Assembly (NCBI GenBank): GCA_951394405.1
Contig: OX596335.1
Span: 2,480,001 to 2,544,000, forward strand
Origin: Coprinellus micaceus
Taxonomy: Eukaryota > Basidiomycota > Agaricomycetes > Agaricales > Psathyrellaceae
DNA: 64,000 nucleotides
Direction of reading: 5' to 3'
Shown here: positions 24,792 to 40,620 of the stretch, in pieces
Position numbering within the stretch: the first letter of the stretch is position 1
Layout of the letters: each line of letters begins with the position of its first letter
Program-made: the position numbers and the translations under genes
The notes under the pieces: model-generated
Told to the model about the DNA's origin: nothing
The model's database searches: none
What the model saw: only the letters and a program-made list of their open reading frames with translations

Positions 24792-25528
24792 CGGACACAC
24801 GCACTGACACTGTACTTTACCATGCACCCTCTAATGTTTCGGGACGTTTTTCTATGTTGTCGGTAGTGAACTTTGGACTTGAACTCGAGTTTGACCTTCA
24901 CGACCACGTGATGCCACGTGCCCCGCCTGGGGTGGCTCTCGAGTCTCGACTTGCCACTGAAGCGAGGGTGTCGGCGGCAACACAGCAGCGTTGATGCACA
25001 GGGATAAAAGACAGCCCCTGGAGATGGAGAATACGAATATGAGAAGGCACGATAGCGTTTGGTACCACAGATTGCGCGATGTGCTAGGAAAACGAGGGGT
25101 TCGTACAGACAAAAATCATTTTCCAATACATTTACTGTCCGGGCCTCCCTGTTCCCCCACCCGCGTTGCTGCACCTCTGCACCCTCCTGACCATCCTTCT
25201 CGTCGCCAGGTGTCCACGCCCTGTCATCGTGTCGCCGTCGTCGCTGTCCACGGTGGACATGGGTGGATGAGGCTTACCCCGATGCTCACTGCCTAATGGA
25301 CACCCCACCAGCCGCACGCTTCAAGTTGTATTTTCGCCATCAGTCCCTTTCCTTCCCACCGTAACAGTCCCTTCCTTCCTCCTTCCATCCCTCCCGTCTC
25401 AGAAAGTCCCTCCCCACTTGCTCATCGTTCTCTCCGTCCTCCACCGCACCTCCTAGCCCCCGGCCGCTGTGCCAGACAGCCTCTGCGCCCTTGCTGTCGC
25501 GGCCCGCTTCCTTTTTTGCCCGTTCAAC
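24792..25528. other. Intergenic region upstream of ITC1
   Basis: 737 bp between tandem genes. The last 250 bp are pyrimidine-rich, as expected of a fungal promoter and leader. No other feature seen. Confidence 0.5.
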
Positions 25529-28500
25529 ATGCCCACCTGTCGCCGCAAGCGCGTTGTCCTGACCGAGCCGTCCCCAGACCTCCTCAGGGCGGTCAAGACA
25601 GATCCTAAGCGCCAGGTCTTCTACCTACATATCACTGGCGAAATATTCGAGACATACGAGTTCGTACCACTCTTTGTACAACCCCTTCGTCATCGATGAC
25701 TGACCAGTTTTCAGAGAGTATGCAGCCCGGATGTCCTTCTACCGCCTGAAGCAGTTCCAATGCGAAGTAACTGGCAAGAGCGGGCTTGATTACTTCCAAG
25801 CACTCGACAGTGAACGTCAAGAGGCTCGCACTCTCCACTCCCGTTTCCCTGAGCCTCTGAAATCTGCTGTCCTTAAGGCTGTTCAATGGCGTACGTGACC
25901 TGACACCCTCCACGCCGTATTCACATTGATATTCTCCGTCAGAGGTCGTCGGTCGCCTAGACCATTTGGTGGAAGCGGTATATGACCGGTTCAAAGACCG
26001 TTATTTCAAGGGCGAATGTGCGTCGCTTTCTTTTATTCTCTAGGTTTCTCTAGCTAAAATACTGGCATTTCCTTAGATGTCATTGTCGACCTCAATGGTG
26101 CCAAGTATGTTCACCTGTTCGTCCCCATTCAATCTAGACACTAAGTATTTCTCAGATATCAAGCACGAGTGGAACGCGTCTACCCTCCGAAGTACACAGA
26201 TGTCAATGTGCGAGACAATTTCAAGGAGTCACAGCTCGCTACACTGGACAAGGAAAATCCTCACTCGATTGGCGGCGACCTTAAGATATCCCTCCAGGAA
26301 TCTATCGACCAAGACAACCCCGAACGCTACTTCTACTGGGTGAAGGTCGGAGAACCCGAGAAGGATAAGGGCCATGAGAAGGGAAAGAGCAGTAAGAACG
26401 ACAAGGACAACAAGCTGGTTGGCAGCATGGTTGAGGTGCAGAGTCCCATGATGGCGTACGTCCCTTTGGTTACCCTTGTGGAATGTCCACGCTCACCTTC
26501 TTCCGGGTAGTCGCGATCGTCTCGCGTTCTCCAAGTCTATCCTCAGGCGTTTCATCCGTGATTGTGTCGACCGAGATGCTGCAGTCGCGTCGCCATGGAC
26601 CGTCAAACCCATTATCGCTGCCCGCTACGGCGTTGATTCTGTCATGCCCGAGGATACAAGGAAAGGCGTCGAAGAGATTAAGAAGGGCGAGATTGATAAA
26701 CGTAAGAAAGCTTGGGAGGACAAGGAGGGCCCGCCTACCAAGAAGCAGAAGAAACTGACGGCTGCGCAAGAAGAGAAAGGTGAGCATCGCTATGGCTTTG
26801 CCAACACTTGCCCCTAAGCACCCTTTCCCATAGCTCGAGCTGCCATGGCCGTGGCTGAGAGGAAGGAGAGGGACGCTAGAGACAAGGCGGAGAAACAACG
26901 ACTAGCGAAGGAAGAGGCTGAGCGGCTCGCTGCGGAGAAGAAAAAGAAGAAGCCCATCCGCTACCCCACCGAGGATTTGGATGTCAGACTAAACGACAAG
27001 GACAAGAAGGCGGGTGTCCTGAGGCTTCAGCGTCCTGTTGCAAACCGAGCCATCCTCCCTTTCAACGAAATCCCTGGCTCTTTCGAATCATTTCTCATGG
27101 CATGGAATTTCCTCGTCGTCTACGGGTAAGCTTACTATTGATATTCCAGCCAACACCGTCTGATGCCTTTCCCAGCCACCCTCTCCATCTATCCGTGTTC
27201 TCACTGGACGAGTTTGAACAAGCGATCCGGCACTCCGTTTCTGACCTTCCGTGTGCTCTTCTCGCAGAAGTTCACTCCACACTCGTCTACAACCTGCGGA
27301 CCGTCCCTTTCGTGAGGCATAGTTGCGTCGTCTCCCTGCTCAAGGCGAAGGAGGAGCGCGATAACGACAACCTTGACGATGAAGCACCATATGGTGTGGA
27401 CGTGCCCACGTTAGTCGCTGCCTTGGCTGATTGTGGTAACAACTGGGAACGCGTACCTCTACGCTTTTCTGAAGGTCGAGATGGATGGGAAGAAGCCGTT
27501 GTCGGCTGTCTCAAGGATGTAAGTGCCTCCCCGTTTGTGTTCTTCATGCATCGCCTCATGTTACATCTGCAGCACGCCCATGTGGGTAACTTCCCTCAAA
27601 TCCGGGAAATCCTCACCAAACTCCTCTTCGCCCCTGAACACGATGAAGACTCGATGTCAATGGCTTCCGGTTCCCGAAGCGCCACTCCATCCTCTGGAAC
27701 TCTCAAAATCCCTGCCTCCCCTCGCGATCGATATTATGCCCTGAGCCCCGAGGAGCGTATTGCTATTTTATCGTTTATGTGCAACCTCGCCATTTCGAGC
27801 AAGGCGATCCATACGCATATGGAATCGTGCGAAGAGCAATTAACCGCGCTTCGCAAAGAAAAGATTGAGGTCAACCGCCTCAAGAAGCAATAGTGAGTGG
27901 AGCCCGCTACCTTTCTTCCAACTCATACTAATATACATGGTAGTGTTGAAGAGATTAATAACCTCATTGAGGAAGCCAAGGGGGACACAGGGACTCCGAA
28001 TGGCACCGGCGAGGATGTGGCAATGCAGGATCTGAGTGATCTCTCTGATATCTCGGAAGGTTAGTACTCGACTCGTCCGTGGAGGTTGGGCGTGCATTGA
28101 TACAGGTACCACAGCTCGTCCCAAGTCTCTCGGGCACTCTAAAGAGCGGGAGGCGGCAAGAGCGAAGCAGGCGTCTATTAAGCAAGCAATGGCTGAGCGC
28201 CGCCGTTTGGACGACGAGATTGCGAAGCTTGACAGGCGTTTGGAGGGCATTGAGCGGGACTTCAGAAAATTGCTCGGCGCTGTACGAGTAAAGCCTCTCG
28301 GACGAGACCGCTTCTACAACCGTATTTGGTGGTTTGACGGTATGGGCTCGGCGTCTCTCATTGGGAGTGGTGGACAGGCGCAATACGGCACTGGCCGAAT
28401 TTTCATCCAAGGTCCCAGCGAGTTTGACCTCGATCTCCTTGGTCAGCGAGAAGACCACGAGACCCTTGAAGAGAGGAAACTGGAAGAGGAGGGCGGAGAA

Positions 28501-28916
28501 GGTAGTCTGAACCCGAATGAGTGGGGCGTTTACTCTGAAGTGGAAGAGGTCAGTTGACCTGTCCAATCCAGTTTTGTGGAAGTTGATCCAATCTTGGAAC
28601 TTCAGGTCGACGAGCTGCTTGCTTGGTTAAATCCAAAAGGGCAACGGGAGCTCGCAGTAAAGAATATAATCACCCGGTGGTTGCCACATATCACAGCGGG
28701 GATGAAGAAGCGTATCGCGGTAAGAATAGCTCCTGCTCCTCGTCTGCTGAAGGTTCACTGATGTCCACCCGCTATCTTCTCTCGATATAGGACTTGACAA
28801 CCAACGCCAAGAACACAGATACACGTCGGAGCGCCCGCACCAAGACGGCGGCGGTCGATCTTTCCCGCGAGCCATACATGCTGTGGACGAACCGCAAAGC
28901 TATCAATGCCTCATAA
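25529..28916 (+). CDS. ITC1: ISWI-complex subunit with WAC, DDT and WHIM motifs (Itc1/Acf1-like)
   Basis: Non-catalytic partner of an ISWI chromatin-remodelling ATPase. Thirteen exons: 25529-25659, 25715-25890, 25943-26017, 26077-26104, 26156-26455, 26511-26779, 26834-27125, 27176-27518, 27573-27892, 27944-28059, 28106-28548, 28606-28719 and 28791-28916; 910 residues. The WAC domain is at residues about 20-125 (RQVFYLHITGEIFETYEEYA, ARMSFYRLKQFQCEVTGKSG). A Lys/Glu-rich coiled segment lies before a DDT domain at about 400-470 (FNEIPGSFESFLMAWNFLVV). WHIM motifs follow: ALSPEERIAILSFMCNLAIS near 590 and KPLGRDRFYNRIWWFDGMG near 745. The protein is shorter than yeast Itc1 but keeps the full domain order. 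Tandem with the amino acid transporter downstream. Confidence 0.92.
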
Positions 28917-29535
28917 TCTGTATCCAACAAGAACCCTTCCCGCTCCTACCGTATTCGTCTATAATCGTTTTCATAGATCCTCGACACATCTCCTTTTGAC
29001 CTTCACCATATCTCACACACAGCGGCAGTATCACAACATCAACGCATACCCAGCACGGTCTTCCGATACATAGTGTATCTTTTGTACTAGTCACGACTCT
29101 CCCACCACTAACGAAGGTTCTTTTTTGACTGTGATTTTGCTTAGATTCAGGCAACGAATGCCTGTTGCACGATTACCCCTGTGAGCGATAAACGGGAAAT
29201 GCCGAGAAGGCGTGAAGCCAGGCGCTCTTGCCCGATTCGACTGTTTCCCCACGACCACCACCGCGATACACACCTGTGGGTTCGAATGTCCATATCCTCC
29301 ACTGATGTCTACCCGAAGTTTCTGGACAGTTCATTTCCCATAGCCATCTGAGCAGGTTCGCTGGACCCTTTTTCGGAACTTCTTGTTCAGCCGACGTATC
29401 TGGAGAGATAAGAATGGCTATATCACTGCTCCATACACCGCCCAGGCCTCAGATTGGTGCTTGGGAGCTTGGAGTCTTGCAACTTTCTCCTCTTTGTTCT
29501 TGACCACAACCGTTCTTTCGTGCCCTCTCCCCGCC
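28917..29535. other. Intergenic region ITC1 / AVT
   Basis: 619 bp holding the ITC1 3' flank and the transporter promoter. A GGTTCGAAT string near 29280 resembles a tRNA B-box, but no cloverleaf forms around it. Confidence 0.45.
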
Positions 29536-32023
29536 ATGTCGTTTGGGGCGCCGTCCTTTGCCTTCGGGTCCGCTGTCAGTGCAACGGGCAGCGCGTTCTC
29601 GGATGCGTTCGAGTCTTGTATGTTCCGGCCCCCCTGCGCTACTCCTATCGGTAAATTTTACTCAACGTTTCATCGCCTCGTCACATTTCGGTGATGATTA
29701 GATCGTCGAGCACAGTATCTGGTGGCGGGTTCTGCGGTGGCACCGAACTCGGAGGTGTCCGACTTCGACGAAGAGGAAGAGGATGAAAACGGGGATGGGG
29801 ACGAGGAGGCGGGATACAGGCGGAGGAGGTTCGTTCCGGATACAGACGACGAGGAAGACTACGAAGGTCAACAACCCATTGTTCGTGTTCAACGACCCAC
29901 AGACGACTCGTTCGTCACATCATTCGACTGGGATCAAGAACAAGAGGGCGTGGCAGAGGGAAACCTGTTCACCCCTTCCATGGACTTCCCTAGGTCACCG
30001 GCACGGAGTGAATCTTGGGCTCGGCATTCTCGACGACAACGCATTCCTCGGAGAGACCCATTACGCGTGAACGAACGAGCCCCGTTATTGGCAAGGAAGA
30101 AGTCTGAACCGCAATCGATACAATTACAACCCGAGATCGAACAGGTCGACGTGAAGAGCTACGGATTGAATGATCCGCCTTACCTGGCTCCATCGTCACC
30201 CACTCTCAACCACAAAACGTCGAGTATCTCGCAGAAATCCCAAAAGTCCATCCACTATGCATATGTTGGGAGAAGTACCTACGGACAAACAGTCCGTTAT
30301 TTCCTTTTTCGCTGCTTGAGTGCTGCTCACACGCCGACGTTTCCACAGCTCTTCAATTCGATTGCCATTTTACTCGGTATCGGAATGCTCTCGGAACCCC
30401 TTGCATTCGCATACGCTGGGTGGACAATGGGAACCATTATCGTTATCTCATACGCCTACATCTCGTGCTATACGTCAGTGTTATTTCTCCGATGGCAGTT
30501 CTGCGTCCTTCTTGATCTGACTTATCTCTCTTCACAGTGCTAAGATCCTAGCTAGGATGATTCTAGTGGACCCCCGTCTTCGCTCCTATTCTGACATAGG
30601 AAGGAAGGCATTCGGGCCTAGAGCGACTGTGCTAATCAGTGGGATGTTCTGCCTGGAGCTCTTTGCTGTGACGTATGTTGGTCACTTCGCATAAACGGAT
30701 TGAAATCGTCTGACCCCGCCTCTGCAGCGTTATCCTCGTAACCCTATACGGGGATTCGATACACGCACTCATTCCGACCCACTCTGTGAACACATACAAA
30801 TTGTGGATTCTGGTCGTGTGAGCATCGCATTCACGCCTGTTTAATCCAACCTGTAGAACTAACATATTTCTCGCCCGCAGCCTCATCCCAACAGTATTCC
30901 TTCCCCTCTCACTCCTTTCATACACATCGATCCTTGGGATCGTATCCACCCTCTTGCTTGTTGTCGTCATCTTCTACGATGGCTTTTCGAAGGCAACGGC
31001 GCCTGGCAGCCTTCTCGACCATGCACCGACCAATGTGGGAGTCCAGGACCTCAACAAACTTGGCATAGCGTTTGGACTTTTCATGGCTGGCGTAAGTATT
31101 CAATGGGTGTAGATATTCCACCATTCCGTGCTCACTCCTGCTGTCCTGCCTTAGTTCTCCGGCCATCCAGTGATACCCTCGCTCGCCAGGGACATGATCG
31201 ATCCCACGCAGTTCGATAGCATGATTAATTGGGCCTTTGTGAGCACCTTTCTCGACACACCTCCCAAATCTTTCACTGAAGCCAAATCTTTCAGGGTATC
31301 GCGACAGTCATTTATATGGCAATCGGAAGTGCGGGATACCTCATGTTTGGAGATAGTGTTCATGACGAGGTAAGAGCACTTCATGCACACTCCTGCTCTC
31401 CTTGCTGATGCAGGCGATAGATCAGTGTCGACCTTTTGGTAACCTCTGGATTCAGCCCTTTTATCAACAAGGTCTGTTTATGGCTCCTAGTCATCAGCCC
31501 CATGTGAGCGCCATTTCACGAAGGCCGTCACTGCACCACCGCTCACTCTGCCTTGCCATTCAGCTCCAAGTTTGGTTTAAACTCACAACCTGTAAGTGGC
31601 CCCCTCGCGTACCTTGAGCGCATGATTCCAACTCTGTCTCAAAAGCTCAATACGACCATCGATATCCTTGTCGGGATCGACCACAACTCTATGTCCTCAC
31701 CTGAAGAGTTGGCAACGAAACCCAACGACATGTCAGCGATTGCACCCCACGGACGATCCCTTCTGCTGAAGAAGGCCGTAGCAGTGGTGCAGCGAATCAG
31801 CATTACTTGCCTCTCCGTCTTCGTCTCCATATCCATCCCAGAGTTCAGCTCTATGATGGCATTCCTCGGGTCCTTCTCCGCGTTTATGCTAGCCATCGTC
31901 GGCCCTGTGGCAGCCAAGGTAACAGTGGAACGTCGATGCGGTGTATTCGACGCCCTTGTCATGCTCGCTGGGGTGGTTATGGCCATCTGGGGTACCGCAG
32001 CTGCGTTCTGGTCCGCTTCATGA
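29536..32023 (+). CDS. Vacuolar amino acid transporter (AVT1-like, Aa_trans family)
   Basis: Multi-pass amino acid/proton transporter of the AAAP family, probably in the vacuolar membrane. Eleven exons: 29536-29617, 29702-30291, 30349-30473, 30538-30672, 30728-30817, 30881-31091, 31155-31238, 31295-31369, 31421-31503, 31564-31591 and 31646-32023; 626 residues. An acidic, probably cytosolic N-terminus of about 220 residues (FDEEEEDENGDGDEEAGY) precedes the transport domain. That domain starts SIAILLGIGMLSEPLAFAYA, the substrate-binding first helix of the family. About eleven hydrophobic segments follow, including IPTVFLPLSLLSYTSILGIV and FSGHPVIPSLARDM. Intron 10 ends CAAAAG, joining NSQP to LNTTIDILVG; reading through it would insert residues not seen in the family. 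Confidence 0.9.
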
Positions 32024-32212
32024 TACGTTTATGAAATCTCATTCCCTCAGCACCTCCAACCACTCAACCTGTCTGTATCACCTGCTCACGACTTGCCTGC
32101 AACTCCCCACATCTTGCAATATTTATAGAGGTTCCTTTTGTTGTGGTTATCGAGTATACCTCGCCGAATGCTGTGTTATGTAAATAGACAGTGAATGAAC
32201 AAGAATCGCGAA

Positions 32213-33153
32213 TCAGGCTTTCACAGCATGCGAAATGACTTTCGTAAGCTCTAGAGAAGCGGTTTGGCAGGTCAGAACAACAGACCAAAGCGAAAGCAAC
32301 GGTGAAGCTTACGAGGAAGCTTAATTTGTTCCTGAACGACGGTGGCCTCGATCTGGTTGTCGGGGTTGGGAGGGACAGCGATGTTGCCAGTCTCAGAGTC
32401 AACAGCCCAGCCGAGCTGCTTGACGTAGGTTGTCAGGTCATCACCTGTCACCAGATGTTAGATCGTGGTCACAATAGAACAAGTTGGTGATTGCATACCC
32501 TGGAGGTTGAGGTAGGATGCTAATCGCTGCGAGGTAATGTGGGTGAAAGTAGCTTTCACGGCACGGATAGCAACCTGACGGATTGAGTTCTCGAAACCGG
32601 CGACCTCAACTGTGTAGTTATCGCGGAGGGTTTCGAACTCGTCGGAGCCGTAGGTTTGCCAGAAGGCGGGGAAGCGGCATCGGTAGAGCAGGTTTTGGAG
32701 GACTTTGAGGAGAGGAAGGGTGGTGGGGAGGGGATCGGGGTCGTCTAGAGAGCTTTGTGTCGTCCGTTCGTCGAGGACAGAGATGCAAAGGTTAAAATCG
32801 GGGAGGGGGGATGCGGCGAGAGCCTTGAGGAGGATGTTGATCACCACATCGGGGTTGTGGAGGTCGGGATTGAATTGGTACCTGGGTTACGCATTAGAAA
32901 TTTGAACCAAATGTGTATTCGAGGGATCTACAGTTTTAGAATGGCCAAGTTGGCGAGAAGATCATATTCCTCGCTGCGAATCTGGTGGTAGAGGTAGTCC
33001 TCGAGGATGCCGACGTTCGAGGGGTTGTATCGGTCTGCGGAGATAAAATTGAGGGTATATCCCGGAATGAGGGTGGGGGTGCGCACCGACGCCAGAAACG
33101 AGGTCCTCAATGGGATCGGGGCGGGTCGAGGGCTTTATCCACTGTGCCGACAT
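32213..33153 (-). CDS. Translation initiation factor eIF3 subunit k
   Basis: Small non-core subunit of eIF3 on the 40S ribosome. Exons: 33153-33087, 33034-32932, 32881-32499, 32444-32313 and 32250-32213; 240 residues, close to family length. The sequence has the family hallmarks: DRYNPSNVGILEDYLYHQIR near the N-terminus, LLKVLQNLLYRCRFPAFWQ, and the winged-helix part IRQVAIRAVKATFTHITSQR, then DDLTTYVKQLGW. A Q-rich end (NPDNQIEATVVQEQIKLPQ) precedes a last exon of 38 nt. The start ATG at 33153 gives the expected MSAQWIKPSTRPDPIEDL. Divergent from the Swd3/WDR5 gene with 161 bp between starts. Confidence 0.93.
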
Positions 33154-33314
33154 TTTGTAGTCGAGGATCTAGTCGAGGTATGAATCCAAACTGGCTCCTA
33201 CTGGCTCGGATTCCTGCCTTTTTTCGAGCACAGGCACGTGGTCTCCCACAGACGCGTCTCTCCAGGTCTCTCCTCGTCTCTCGCATCCTCTCTGAGCGCT
33301 TTCCTCTCGACGCG
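33154..33314. promoter_or_regulatory. Shared divergent promoter region, eIF3k / WDR5
   Basis: 161 bp between the two start codons, so the two genes must share or overlap promoter and leader sequence. No TATA box is obvious. Inferred only from spacing. Confidence 0.5.
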
Positions 33315-34649
<1,335 letters not shown>

Positions 34650-34785
34650 CTGTTGCGGAGTGCTGTAGATTATACGTATGTTCTGGAATAATTCAAACTG
34701 TGTCAACTTGAATGCGTGGTACCGATCACTCCGTTTCCTGACCGAGCATGACTCAGCTCTTCAAACTCCGCCGCAGACCCTATAA

Positions 34786-36890
<2,105 letters not shown>

Positions 36891-37097
36891 GGTTGCTGAT
36901 GTTAGTGTCTCGTCCTTGCCGGGGTGATCTCGCCTCTTTCTTTGTACTACTATCCTTACCCACCATTGATACTTAAGTATCTCATCTCGTACGACCTTGA
37001 CGCAATTAACGGAATAACGTGAACGCAATGTGCCTTCGTAACTTGAACCATGTGTAGAGAATTGAATTGTATGGGGACAGAGGTAGGAAGGTAAGTA

Positions 37098-38271
37098 CTA
37101 CGAGTTTGGGCTATCGTTATCCTGGGATCCCGCTCCGGCAGACGCTTCCTGTAGCTTCTTCCTTCGTCGTCTCCGCTTCTTCGCTGAGGACATCTCGCCT
37201 GTGTTCGTCATAGACTCCCCCTTCCCCTCCCCTCCAGCCTCAACACCTCCCTCGTCGTCTGCCGACCGTTTCCGCTTGCCGAGGCTCGCCTCCTGCCTTA
37301 CGCTTTCCGCTGTCGATGCCTCTTTGCCCTTCCCCTTGTCCGTACATGCATTCGATTGGTCGATCGTGGCGCCTTTTTTGTTCAATAGGGAGGGGAGGGG
37401 TTCGACTTTTTTCTTCTTGACACTGAGGGGATTAGGCCCTTTGGGGCCCTTTTTCTTCTTGGGCGCGTCTTCAGGTTTGCTCGCGTTAATGAGAGCTTTT
37501 TCGGATGTCGAGGCACCGAGAAGTTGAGCTTCGGCCTGGGAGAACAGATGAGTTGGAAATAGGTGGAAAGTGAGATATAGTGCGTACCAGAGCTTTCTTG
37601 CGGAGAGTGGCCTCACTTGGGGGCTCAAGAATCATCACTGAGCGGTTCATGTGCACAATGGGCACAGCGGGGATGCGGCGAAGTTTGTTGCGGAGGGGTG
37701 TGGATTGGGTCACGATAACGTATCTGTGCTTATTGCTGTCGCCTATGAGCCATTAGATAAGTCCATATACGTCTTTACACAAAAACGGAGGGGACACACC
37801 AACGACGTCTGCGAGACAATCGTCCCCAGGTATTGCTTCTCGGTGGTTACATTTCCTCCGCTCAAAGTTTTTCGCAATATCAACAGCCTCTTGGAAGGCT
37901 TTTCCCTTGACATAGAGTTCGTGTATACAGCATTGGGTGATCACTGCAAAACGGCTTTGCCGTGTCGTCGTTAGAAATGGGATTTCTGACCCGATGTGAG
38001 GGAGGTTGTAGCGAGGAAACAAGCTCACTCGGCTTAACTTCGCCTTGGAGCACAGTCGACAGCTGCTTGACCAGGTCTAATTTTCCATTCACAGCCGTGA
38101 TACAAGTCTCCCCGTCAACTAGAGAGAAGAAGGACGGATTGGGTGTTAACCCCAGAAAACTGCGAGATTGTGGGGGGACGAACGGAGCATCTGGAAGGGC
38201 TGTCTGAACCCGAAGAAGTGCGAGTAGAGGTGCATGAGCTTTCTGTATGCTTTCGCGCGTTTCTGCCTCAT
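37098..38271 (-). CDS. UTP23: rRNA-processing protein UTP23
   Basis: PIN-domain-like small-subunit processome protein acting with snR30/U17 in early 18S rRNA processing. Exons: 38271-38184, 38118-38029, 37943-37800, 37742-37588 and 37535-37098; 304 residues. The N-terminus MRQKRAKAYRKLMHLYSHFF then FGFRQPFQMLLDGETC is diagnostic. The Cys/His zinc motif follows (ITQCCIHELYV, FERRKCNHREAIPGDDCL), and the PIN-like core ends VPIVHMNRSVMILEPPSEAT. The C-terminal 140 residues are Lys-rich and disordered with a KKRRRRRKK nucleolar signal. The start at 38271 is the family start. Divergent from EMC7 with 127 bp between start codons. Confidence 0.93.
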
Positions 38272-38398
38272 CTTGCCTGTGAGTTATGAAGGACTGGATG
38301 CGGCGAGATGGAGGAGGAGGGAGAGAGAGAGGATATTTTGTGATGGCGTCAATTGAGCACCGAACGGAAGCTGTCAGCACCTCTTCTTCGTCGCCGTC
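38272..38398. promoter_or_regulatory. Shared divergent promoter region, UTP23 / EMC7
   Basis: Only 127 bp separate the two start codons. It contains a GA-rich run (38309-38332). Function inferred from spacing. Confidence 0.5.
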
Positions 38399-39438
38399 AT
38401 GGTCTCCCGCTCTCCACAAGCATCCCTGTATCTTCTCCTACTCTGGTATGTCCTTCATGAATTCGGGAGAGAATCCTTTTACTGAAAATAAGGCTTCAGG
38501 GCAGTAGGAACCTTCGCCGTCGATATCCAAGGCCGCATTGCCTGGAATGACGTGTGTTCGAGTATGCACCTGTGTTTGGAGGTCGTGGACAATCTGTGGC
38601 TAAACGTCACGGTCCTGTAGATGAAGCAACCCTAGGTCGTGCTAAAGTCATATTGGACTCTGGCAGTCAGCATGCCGGCGCTGTTACGGCGAGCGGTAAT
38701 TTCAAGATGTGTGTCGTAGTCACCACCCTCCCTGGACTTACGCTCTGACATTTGTTTGACTATAGCTTCGACGTCCCTGCAGGGACATACTTGCTTTCGG
38801 TCATTTCTCATGATTACACCTTCGACCAAGTCAGCACATATCCATCTCCATGTCAATCCACTTCCCCTAACGACTTGCGTTGTAGCTTCGCATCGACGTC
38901 GTGGACACACTCGGGGATTCAGCAGATGTTGAGGTCCGGCCTTACATCGCCGGCACCCCTCTTAGCCCTCCTGCGGACGTCCTCCTCTCCCATCCAATCA
39001 CACTCTCTGCAAAACACGGGTTCAGCTACTTCACCCCCCCAGAGTCATTCAACGTCCTGAGCATGTTGTCAAACCCGATGACCATGATGATGGTGGTTGC
39101 GGGTTTCATGATGCTTGCTACACCGTACATGATGGTGCGCGATCTCAGATTCAATGCTGTACTTTGACCGAGCTGAACGGCGACACAATGTAGAAAAATC
39201 TCGACCCAGACGGCTTGGAAGATTTCAAGAAGGAGCAAGCGAAGATGTCTGGTGTGCAGAATGCGATCGCGTCAGGGGACTTCAAGGGAGGGTGGGTTCT
39301 CGTTCACAGTGGCACCTCGTGTTATTGTTTGAGCTGACGTGCGTGTACAGGATTTCGGCCATTATGACTGCGGCAGAGGAGCAAGCAGTCGCTCGGGCTG
39401 CACCACGGACGGTGAAAGGAAAGAAATTCAAGCGATAG
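38399..39438 (+). CDS. EMC7: ER membrane protein complex subunit 7
   Basis: Lumenal-domain subunit of the ER membrane insertase EMC. Exons: 38399-38445, 38500-38561, 38621-38708, 38766-38829, 38886-39134, 39194-39291 and 39351-39438; 231 residues. A hydrophobic signal sequence (MVSRSPQASLYLLLLWAVGT) leads into the beta-sandwich GRIAWNDVCSNEATLGRAKV, then FDVPAGTYLLSVISHDYTFD. The single membrane helix follows (LSNPMTMMMVVAGFMMLATP). A cytosolic tail includes DPDGLEDFKKEQAKM and a basic end RTVKGKKFKR. The order matches the EMC7 family. It converges with the dehydrogenase gene, 91 bp apart. Confidence 0.92.
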
Positions 39439-39529
39439 CACTACGGGGCCAGGGTTAATGTGTGTGTATGATCGCTCGGTATAATGTTGACATATAGCTA
39501 AGTGAACCCCTCTTCCGCCGCTGCAAAGT

Positions 39530-40569
39530 TCACGAGGATGGCCCCTGATCGCGCGAGTTGGGCACAGACCTCGTTGTCTGCACACAGTGCTCCCAAAATG
39601 CCTCCTTATCCCTCTCCGAATAGTTCACGTTTCGTGGCCCGACACTGTCACCCACTGTGTTCCTTTGGAAGAACCCCTTCTCCCCGTTTAACAGCCCGTA
39701 GATCATGTTCTCTGCACTCACATCCACGGGAATAAACAACAGCCACATGAGTGGTAGCAGCAGCCAGATGATGAACTTCAGGATAGGGTTGGAGACGGCT
39801 TGGGGGGAATTGGCTTCCGTTGTGACCATTCCAGGGTACATATGCGTAAATGCAATTTCCGGGTCACGTTCGGCGAACATCTTTCAAGCTATCAGCCAGG
39901 TTTGCACGAGTTTCAAGAAGCGAGGAGACTCACTGCTAAAGCAAGGTCTCCATATGACAGTCCTTGCCATATAGGTCGCACTCCTCGCCAATACCTTGCC
40001 TTGGCTCCCAAATCTCCAAAGTCAATCTTTGGCCCATTCCCCATCCCCATACAGACAAGGACACTCGCGGCCTCCCCCCTCTCCTCCGCCACCCTCAACC
40101 CCGGAAGCAGGTCGTTTATCGCGGCGAACTTCCAATAGAACCGCAAGGCAAATAGCTTGTCGATCCCTTCATCAGTCTCGCATCTTGCGCCAAACGATGC
40201 TCCCCCCGAGGTGAGAACAAGGTAGTTGATCTTGGAAAACCGGGATAGGATTTCGGCGCAGACTCTGTGGACGTTGGACATGCGGTACAGGTCGCAGTAG
40301 ACGAATTCGCGGGTGCACTCAAGCTCAGAATTCGGTTGAGCGTCCGACCGGCCAGTGGATGTTGCTTTAGGGAGATAGGCGAAGAGTTTGTCGGCTTCGG
40401 GTTTGTTCCTCCCTACCACCACGATGTGGACGCGGCCTTGGAGCTGCTCAGCGAGCCGCTTCGTCATGGCTCTCCCGATTCCGGAGGTACCCCCAAACAC
40501 GACCACGACAGGAGCATAGGATGGGGAGTAGGCGTCGTTGGACGCTTTGACTAGCCTGAAGGAAGGCAT
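39530..40569 (-). CDS. Short-chain dehydrogenase/reductase (SDR), atypical active site
   Basis: NAD(P)-dependent oxidoreductase with a Rossmann fold. Exons 40569-39934 and 39880-39530 (intron 53 nt, phase 0, AAAG acceptor) give 328 residues. The cofactor motif is VVVVFGGTSGIGRAMTKRLA. The NNAG-equivalent region reads INYLVLTSGGASFGA, and the C-terminal part has FTHMYPGMVTTEAN, typical of this fungal SDR group. A hydrophobic stretch (FIIWLLLPLMWLLFIPVDV) suggests membrane association. I do not see a clear catalytic Tyr-x3-Lys, so activity is uncertain. The final residues could be altered by an optional intron near 39555. The minus-strand frame is open farther upstream (to 41013) but without family similarity, so the ATG at 40569 is chosen. 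Confidence 0.78.
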
Positions 40570-40610
40570 TGGCTGGGATCTATGTGGCAAAGTCTGGGGT
40601 TGTTGATTCA

Positions 40611-40620
40611 CTATATATAG
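40611..40620 (-). promoter_or_regulatory. Possible TATA box of the SDR gene
   Basis: Palindromic CTATATATAG, 42-51 bp upstream of the SDR ATG. Position and sequence fit a TATA element; not tested. Confidence 0.35.

Noticed and set aside
29270..29295. tRNA B-box-like GGTTCGAAT
   Set aside because: No A-box at the right distance and no cloverleaf or acceptor stem pairing.
30728..30817. Suspected frameshift in the AVT transporter near 30778
   Set aside because: On rechecking, the C-run is three bases (GACCCACTC); the exon is 90 nt and the gene sums to 626 codons in frame.
31592..31645. Read-through of AVT intron 10 as coding
   Set aside because: It is in frame, but adds residues between NSQP and LNTTIDILVG that are absent from the family; GTAAGT and CAAAAG fit an intron.
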